Source: Cephalotus follicularis
Lineage: Eukaryota > Streptophyta > Magnoliopsida > Oxalidales > Cephalotaceae
Assembly (NCBI GenBank): GCA_001972305.1
Contig: BDDD01001479.1
Span: 184,872-248,871 of the forward strand
Length of the DNA: 64,000 bases
Direction of reading: 5' to 3'
This document shows, in pieces, positions 58,600-64,000 of this stretch; position 1 is the first letter of the stretch, and each line of letters begins with the position of its first letter. Both the position numbers and the translations under genes were made by a program. The notes beneath the pieces were generated by a model. The model ran no database searches. It had not been told where the DNA came from and was given only the letters and a program-made list of their open reading frames with translations.

Positions 58600-58925
58600 T
58601 ACTGTGATGAACTGTGAATTGTGACTGAGTATTGTTGATTGTGAATTGCGATTCGTGACTGTATATTGTTGATTGTGAATTGTGAATTGTGACTGAGTAT
58701 TGTTGATTGTGAACTGTTGTATCATTCTTTTGGAAGTGTATTCATGATCATTATAAATCATTATTTTACACGAAAATGTATGTTCAAGCAAATATATATT
58801 TTCGAAGGACTGTGAAAATGGCTTCCAAACATCGTGAACTGAGTTTTGTAAACATCGTGAACTGTGTTTTGTAAACATCGTGAACTGGGTTTTGTAACAT
58901 CGTGAATCGAGAACCGTGGCATCGT
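58600..58925 (+). repeat. Tandem repeats GTGAATTGTGACTGAGTATTG and AACATCGTGAACTG
   Basis: 58605-58730: a unit of about 50 bp, in which GTGAATTGTGACTG...TATTGTTGATT recurs with truncated forms. 58820-58925: three to four copies of a unit of about 26 bp (CATCGTGAACTG...TTTTGTAAA). Confidence 0.75.
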
Positions 58926-59324
58926 GAAAATGAGTTTATTTTAAAGTATCTTTGTTTTATAAATTTACTTGGAAAACTGATTGAGCATCGAGATGATTGT
59001 GATTGTGATGATTGACTGTGATTGTTGATTGTGATTGTGATTGTGGTCGTACTAGTTGCGTGGCGGAGATGCCAGCGATGGCTAGTGGCCGGGTCGACTC
59101 AGGGGCCAGGAGTTGGCTGGGTGACTCACTGCATTGTGACCTGCTTCGTGCCGTCCGGAGTCGGGGCCGATGACGGGATGTACGACGTTGGGGCCAGGAG
59201 TTGGCGACGCTCTTCGTACCCATCGTGAACCGTGTATTGTGTAGTCCTTTGGACTTGTTTGAGACCGTGAATTATGACATTGTGATACCGTGATTACTGT
59301 GACATCGTGAACTGTGACATCGTG

Positions 59325-59367
59325 GTTGGGTATATATATATATCTATATATATCTATATATATATAT
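59325..59367 (+). repeat. TA-rich microsatellite
   Basis: TATATA runs broken by two TCTATA. Confidence 0.85.
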
Positions 59368-60275
59368 GCATTGGGATATAGTATGTATTGCATCATGTTG
59401 CATTCATCACATAGCATTCTTTATTGTTGACCCCAAATCATGTTTATAACTTAGCCGAGTGAGGACAAAGGCTAACCCCCCCTACAGTTTTAGGTTGATT
59501 TCAGGTTGATGCAGCGGATCGTTACTGTTGAGTTCCGTGGAGCAATATGGAGTTTATGTTGTTTCTGCTTTTGAGAAACGTTTATGGATCTTTGTAATAA
59601 ATGAATCGATGTATTGATGTATATTGTTCACGCTCCGTTTGAGGGCAGTTAACTTTGATGATGTTACTGTTGTAGCATGTAGTATGGGATGCATGTTACG
59701 TTATGATTCGGCTTATATTAATGCTTCCGCAGGTTGTTTATGGATATGGAAAGTTTTAAATTTATGGTAAATTGCATAAGCCGGATTTATTTGTTGATTG
59801 CTGCGCCGCCACTTTTATTGTTGTTATGGGAACGGGGTGTGACAGTTTTGTTACATACTGCTTTATGATTCTATGTTCGTACTGAGGTTTGCTCAGCCGT
59901 GTTTGTGTTTTCCTGCGACAGGTTATCTGGAGCTTTTGGGGCAAGTGTGATAAGAGAGCAACCTATGACTTGAGGATTTTATTGAGTTAAATTCTTTTAG
60001 AAATGCTATGTTTTTCAGAACTATGATTTCCAGTTCTAGTTGCATTATCAAATTATGTTTAGACCACCACGTGTTAATTTGGAGACCAATTCGTTTATGA
60101 GCAGAATTTAAGTTTTGAATCATAAATTTCTTTTATCAATTTAATCAGAAATTTATTACTGTTTTTAATGACATAAGTTCAGAATATACTGATATTTTTT
60201 TTATTAGATCGGTTTAGCGTGACATTTCCGGTTCTGAATCGGGAGTGATTCCGGTTTCGAATTGGGGGTGTTACA

Positions 60276-60638
60276 ACACCAACATGCTCAACACGTCGAA
60301 ACGCACTTGAAAAGGCATTAGGTAAAGCCTCTAAACAATTCCCCTTGCATGTTACTCTACCAGCGAAAAAGCTCGATAGACGTTCCTACAAAGGCGTCGA
60401 CGTCTTTCCTTGGACGTCGATGTCTTTTCCATTTTTGTAAGAAGGTGTCGATGCCTTCTCTCAACGTCGACGTGCATGCCCGTGTACCTCAAGCTTTAAC
60501 ATACACATTCCATTCCCAAGTCCATAAATAGGGTTTGCAAGCATCTCTTGAGTTCAAAAACTCAACATTATCATAAAATCAAGTTCAATGATTACATCAT
60601 AAATCAAAATATTACTTCAGGAAAATACCGGGGGTTAC
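60276..60638 (-). mobile_element. Gypsy LTR fragment, minus orientation
   Basis: Ends CCGGGGGTTACA at 60638 (LTR terminus) and matches the array-bearing part of 54855-56125 and, inverted, 46285-46725. It is cut at 60275/60276 by Gyp-2. It was inserted into the Gyp-3 LTR. Confidence 0.75.
60391..60478 (-). repeat. GTCGAC-type motif array (A12)
   Basis: AAGGCGTCGACGTCTTTCC, TGGACGTCGATGTCTTTTCC, GGTGTCGATGCC and AACGTCGACGTGC; homologous to part of A9. Confidence 0.75.
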
Positions 60639-61146
60639 AGTTACCCAGCCAACTCCTGGCTCCTAGGTCAACCCTGCCACTAGCCAACGCTGGCAGTCCC
60701 CGCCACGCAACTGGTGGATCAAGCACAAACACAGTAAAGTCACATAGCATGAACAGTGAATAGCCATAGTAAACAGTGCAGTAGTGATCGTTAGATCAAC
60801 AACAGGCAGTTAATTACAAAAATATTTTCGAAAGTAATAACATTTGAAATATGTATTTCCAATAGATAGAAATACTTCAAACAGTTCAGTAGTGGAAATC
60901 GCTCTCCCAGTTTGTTCGAAAATACGTTATTAACCAAAATATATTTTTGTACTCAAAAGAGTGTATTTCGAGTCCACATATGCATTTCTAAATATCATAA
61001 CTTAGAAATCATAATCGATTAATAAACAGTGAATAAACAGGTAGTAAACAGTATATATACAATGCATACAAATGCTAAAATGCACCTAACAGGAGTAGGA
61101 ATCGTTTCGTATCATTAAGTAAGAAACTTCCAAACAGTGTCAGAAC

Positions 61147-61411
61147 GCTTCGATGTCTATCATTAGGCATCGATGTCTTTGTTCCGTAAGCGTCGACGGC
61201 CAAGTCCTTAGCGTCATCACTTTCCACTATTCGAAGACGTCGATGTCCAACTTATACGCATCGACGCTCAAGGTATGGAACCTTAAATGTTAGCGTATTG
61301 CTTAAGGGGTCGACTCGTTAAGGTAGGAACCTTAGGCATCGACGTATAATACGTCAGTATCGATGCAGATAACCCAAAGGCGTCGATGTTTCTCAAAGGC
61401 GTCGACGTGTT
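61147..61411 (-). repeat. GTCGAC/ATCGATG motif array (A13)
   Basis: CTTCGATGTC, GGCATCGATGTC, GCGTCGACGG, GACGTCGATGTC, GCATCGACGC, GGGTCGACTCG, GCATCGACG, GTATCGATGC, GGCGTCGATG and GGCGTCGACGTG. Confidence 0.75.
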
Positions 61412-62174
61412 TCAAGCACCAGTCGTCTTTTTTCCTCATGACTTGAAAAACAGTAATCAGCATAGTCCATATACATGAAAGACAACATGTAATCAAGCCA
61501 GAAACCAAACATACAAATACATATCACATACCCAACATAACATGGCATTGATCCAGTGATCAAAAATTGTTCAATAACCATGGAAACTATGCATAAAAAC
61601 CATTGTCCAGGCATGAATACTAAGCTCAAAATTACGATTATGGCTTCCCCTACCTCTTTGTTCCAAGTTAGGAACTAGAAAGTCCACCTCTTTAAGTCCT
61701 AGAACCGGCCATAGTAGCTCCAAGGTTCGTCCACAGTTGCAATCTCACAAGTTCCAAGTTCCAACCAAGTTCAACAATGGAGGTTTTCAGCCTCTCTCTC
61801 TAACTCTTTCACTCATTGATTTCTTACGTCGTCTTCTCAAAGTGTTTCTCTTCTTCTTCTCTAAGCCGTTTCAGGAAGAACAAGATGTTTTATGCAGATT
61901 TCGTTTTGTTTTCATCTGTCTAAACGCCAGATTTCTCTCCTTCTTCACACCTAGTTGCATGGCGCACCAGGTGTTTTCCCTTTGCTGCCAGGACAGTTGC
62001 ATGTAGTCCCATGCCTTCTCCTATTTGTCATTTCAGTCCTGGCAGTGCACGGAGCTACAATGCATGCTCAACACGTCAAGGTTTTCATGTTAAGATGTCT
62101 GGGTAGTGCCCCAAATGTGTCCTCTTGCACCACGTTACTTTCAGTGCATAACGGGTCTAATATTTTACGTTACA

Positions 62175-62322
62175 CGTCAACGTTTTCTATAGACGTCGAT
62201 GTCTTTTCCTTTTTCTTTTCATACCAGGCTGTCGATGCTCTTGTCTACATCGACGTGCATGTACATGCACCTACGTGCGTCGTTTGTCTCAAAGGTGTCG
62301 ATGCTTTCAATAGGCGTCAACG
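62175..62322 (-). repeat. GTCGAC-type motif array (A14)
   Basis: ACGTCAACG, AGACGTCGATGTCTTT, GCTGTCGATGC, ACATCGACGTGC, GGTGTCGATGC and GGCGTCAACGC; in minus orientation it is close to the start of the LTR, upstream of the TATA-like box. Confidence 0.7.
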
Positions 62323-62518
62323 CATTTTTTTTTCAAAACTGCGTCGTTTTACTTCAAATTCCACTTTTAACATTTCTGTAACATTCCTATTCGAAAATCA
62401 ACATCATTAGAGTTTTGAAAACATCATCAAAGTCGAAAAATCCATCATTTTATTAATTCTACAATAAAAGTACATTTACATCGTGAAATTACAACATATG
62501 AAAATTATGGGCATTACA

Positions 62519-62536
62519 TCCACCCCTCATTCAAGG
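62519..62536 (-). other. Gyp-3 polypurine tract
   Basis: Minus strand GAATGAGGGGTGGA immediately before the LTR, preceded by the GGACGAAATTC block. Confidence 0.75.
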
Positions 62537-62565
62537 AATTTCGTCCTCGAAATTAAAAACAGTAC

Positions 62566-64000
62566 TAAAACAAGTGCGGGTAACGCTCTCGGTCATTCTC
62601 CTCACATTCCCACGTGGCTTCATCCGGTCAGTGGAACTGTCATTGAACCTTCACCATGGAGATGGTTCGGTTCCTCAAACTCTGCGTCTTCCAATCTAGA
62701 ATCCGTACAGGCAACTCTTGACAAGATAAGTCATCTCGTACAGGAATAGTATCATAATCCAGGACATGTGATGGGTCCGGGATATATCTTCTCAGTATAG
62801 ACACATGAAAGACGTCGTCCACGTTTAACAGTGCAGGAGGTAAGGCAAGCTGGTAGGCTACCTCCCCAACGCTTTCCAAAATCTCAAAAGGACCAATATA
62901 GCGAAGAGCTAATTTGCCCTTTTTCCTAAACCACTGCACGTCCTTCCATGGTGAAACCTTTAAGAAAACATGATCGCTAACACTGAAGGTCAAAGGCCTC
63001 CTCTTAACACTGTGTGCGTAGCTCTTCTATCGGCTTTGAGCAGCAAGCAGCTTCTCTTTGATCACTTTAATCTTTTCTGAAGTCTCCTCCGCCAACTCAG
63101 TCCCGAGTAAAGGTCGCTCCCCGATCTCATCCCAACAAACAGGAGATCTGCACTTCCTCCCATACAGTGCTTCAAACGGTGCCATGATGATACTGGAATG
63201 ATAGTTGTTATTATAAGAAAACTCTATCAAAGGAATGTGATCCTCCCATGTACCAGCAAAGTCAATAATGCAAGCCCGAAGCATATCCTCCAAGGTCTGG
63301 ATGGTACGCTCAGACAGCCCATCTGTCTGAGGGTGAAAGGAAGTACTCAGGTTCAGCTTCGTCCTGAAAGCCGTCTGAAATCTCTTGCAGAAATTGGATG
63401 AAAAGATAGCATCCCTGTCACAAACAATGCTAACGGGAACACCATGCAGTCTTATGATCTCCTTGACATACAAACGAGCCGACTTGCTCGCTAAGTCCGT
63501 GACATTAGTGGGTAGAAAATGAACTGACTTTGTGAGTCTATCCACGATAACCCAAACAGCATTGTGATGATGTCTAGTCAGCAAAAATCCTGAAACAAAA
63601 TCCATAGTTATGTGTTCCCATTTCCACTCGGCCACTAGTAACGGCTGCAATAACCCGACCGACCTCTGGTGCTCGGCCTTAACTGTCTGGCAAGTCAAAC
63701 ACCTTGCCACATACTCGGCGATCTCTCGATTCATGCCAGGCCACCAGTCATCCCTCTTCATGTCTTGGTACATTTTTATGCTACCAGGGTGAATGCTGTA
63801 CTGAGATTTATGAGCCCCGTAAAGTAACTCACCCTTCAAACCATGCTCATTCGGAAGACACACCCGTCCCCGAAATCTTAAGACACCATCGGTATGTACC
63901 CAAAAATCAGACTCCGAGTCCAGATTCTCTCGAATCCGTTGCAATTCAGGATCGTGTGCTTGAGCATTCTTTATTTCGTCAAGTAAAGCTGGTTGTACTC
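62566..64000 (-). pseudogene. Gyp-3 integrase and chromodomain relic, partial
   Basis: A single minus-strand frame, open to the window edge. Order: an HKSQYSIHPGSIKMYQDMKR and CLTCQTVKAEHQ zinc-binding region, then catalytic D in TMDFVSGF, D in VCDRDAIFSS and E in GLSERTIQTLED. Next come MAPFEALYGRKCRSPVCWDE, a TAG at 63027-63029 (fits CAG to TAG), and FLKVSPWKDVQWF, RYIGPFEILESVGEVAYQLA. The end, VRILDWKTQSLRNRTISMVKVQ, begins the chromodomain; its two Trp codons are now TGA (62640 and nearby), while DEATWE and RYPHLF remain. Chromodomains direct insertion to marked chromatin. Non-functional. Confidence 0.9.

Larger units (their letters stand above)
56642..59844 (+). mobile_element. Solo gypsy LTR, plus orientation, 3.2 kb
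   Basis: TGTAACGCCCCG...GGGGTGTGACA, with a perfect GTTTT duplication (56637-56641 and 59845-59849). Its last about 400 bp (the GAGTGAGGACAAAGGCTAAC block and the primer-end part) match the solo LTR at 54855 in reverse complement, but the remaining 2.8 kb differ. The 56930-57560 part is GC-rich and carries GAGTCGACTCA words. No coding frame that I would defend. Confidence 0.85.
47249..60275 (+). mobile_element. Gyp-2: composite, non-autonomous gypsy derivative with unequal LTRs
   Basis: 5' LTR 47249-50693, primer site just inside, a 0.9-kb interior with a gag remnant, a polypurine tract, and 3' LTR 51603-60275 (which contains two solo LTRs). The last about 2 kb of both LTRs are nearly identical, but their first parts (1.4 and 2.2 kb) are unrelated. 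The flanking pentamers (ACTGT and ACACC) do not match. It is best read as a recombinant between two related insertions. Confidence 0.75.
51603..60275 (+). repeat. Gyp-2 3' LTR, with two nested solo LTRs
   Basis: Removing 54855-56130 and 56642-59849 leaves about 4.2 kb. 51603-53757 is private to this copy (CT-rich 51950-52260, TG-rich 52640-53165, array A8). From 53758 it matches the 5' LTR from 48661 with few differences. Ends GGGGTGTTACA at 60275. Confidence 0.8.
60639..62518 (-). repeat. Gyp-3 3' LTR, partial
   Basis: 1.9 kb, starting (minus) TGTAATGCCCAT at 62518. It has a TATA-like CTGCATAAAAC near 61885, the GAGGTAGGGGAAGCC block at 61640-61660 shared with the other LTRs of this group, and at 60640-60715 a block matching 59045-59120 in reverse. 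It carries two arrays, A13 and A14. Confidence 0.75.
60639..64000 (-). mobile_element. Gyp-3: 3' end of a chromovirus-type gypsy element
   Basis: Minus strand. The integrase and chromodomain relic run off the right edge, followed by a polypurine tract and a 3' LTR starting at 62518. The LTR is interrupted or truncated at 60638/60639 by the LTR fragment, so its U5 end is missing. Confidence 0.85.

Noticed and set aside
46285-60638. Inverted LTR pieces around Gyp-2 read as terminal inverted repeats of a DNA transposon
   Set aside because: Both pieces are recognisable LTR parts with TG/CA ends, of unequal length, and there is no transposase or matching target duplication.

Overview
This is a plant nuclear repeat region, most likely pericentromeric or other heterochromatin. 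I found no host gene that I would defend. The plant assignment rests on the element types: Ty1/copia and Ty3/gypsy elements with TG...CA LTRs, initiator-tRNA-Met primer sites, an Athila-like element primed by tRNA-Asp, a chromodomain relic at the end of a gypsy pol, and a plant-only transposon-associated protein at the left edge. The species cannot be read from the sequence. Almost every frame carries nonsense codons or frameshifts, so this is largely a graveyard of elements. Element names used here (Copia-A to D, Gyp-1 to 3, Ath-1) are local labels.

Layout. 1-1287 (minus): plant transposon-associated protein gene with one nonsense codon, running off the left edge. 1640-3271: two copia LTR fragments in opposite orientations. 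3272-12230 (minus): Gyp-1, a chromovirus-type gypsy element with both LTRs, an extra frame upstream of gag, then gag, protease, RT, RNase H and integrase. 12236-12803 and 45226-46076 (plus): the two halves of Copia-D, split by Copia-A. 12804-45225 (minus): Copia-A, with LTRs of about 2.45 kb and target duplication GTATC; without its guests it is about 10.4 kb. Its guests are Copia-B (15837-25487, minus, duplication TTGAC), Copia-C (26885 to about 31058, plus, internally deleted) and Ath-1 (32788-40934, plus, duplication CCAGC). Ath-1 is an Athila-like non-autonomous element with gag-protease and an unusual Trp-rich frame, but no RT or integrase. 46077-46284: stray Athila-like gag fragment. 46285-47248: truncated gypsy LTR. 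47249-60275 (plus): Gyp-2, a composite gypsy derivative with a 0.9-kb interior and unequal LTRs; its right LTR carries two solo LTRs (54855-56125 and 56642-59844), each with a clean 5-bp duplication. 60276-60638: LTR fragment. 60639-64000 (minus): 3' LTR and integrase/chromodomain end of Gyp-3, running off the right edge.

The signal I find most interesting is not a gene. LTRs of several unrelated families, both copia and gypsy, carry clusters of short palindromic motifs built on GTCGAC (forms such as CGTCGACGCTT, AAGACGTCGACGTCTTT, CAGTCGACTG and CAGCCGACTG). In Gyp-1 and Copia-A these clusters sit just upstream of a TATA box, in the U3 enhancer position. Ath-1 has the same design with a different palindromic word, CATGC/CATGCATG. 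In addition, LTRs that share one end are unrelated in the other half, where the arrays lie, which suggests exchange of U3 modules.
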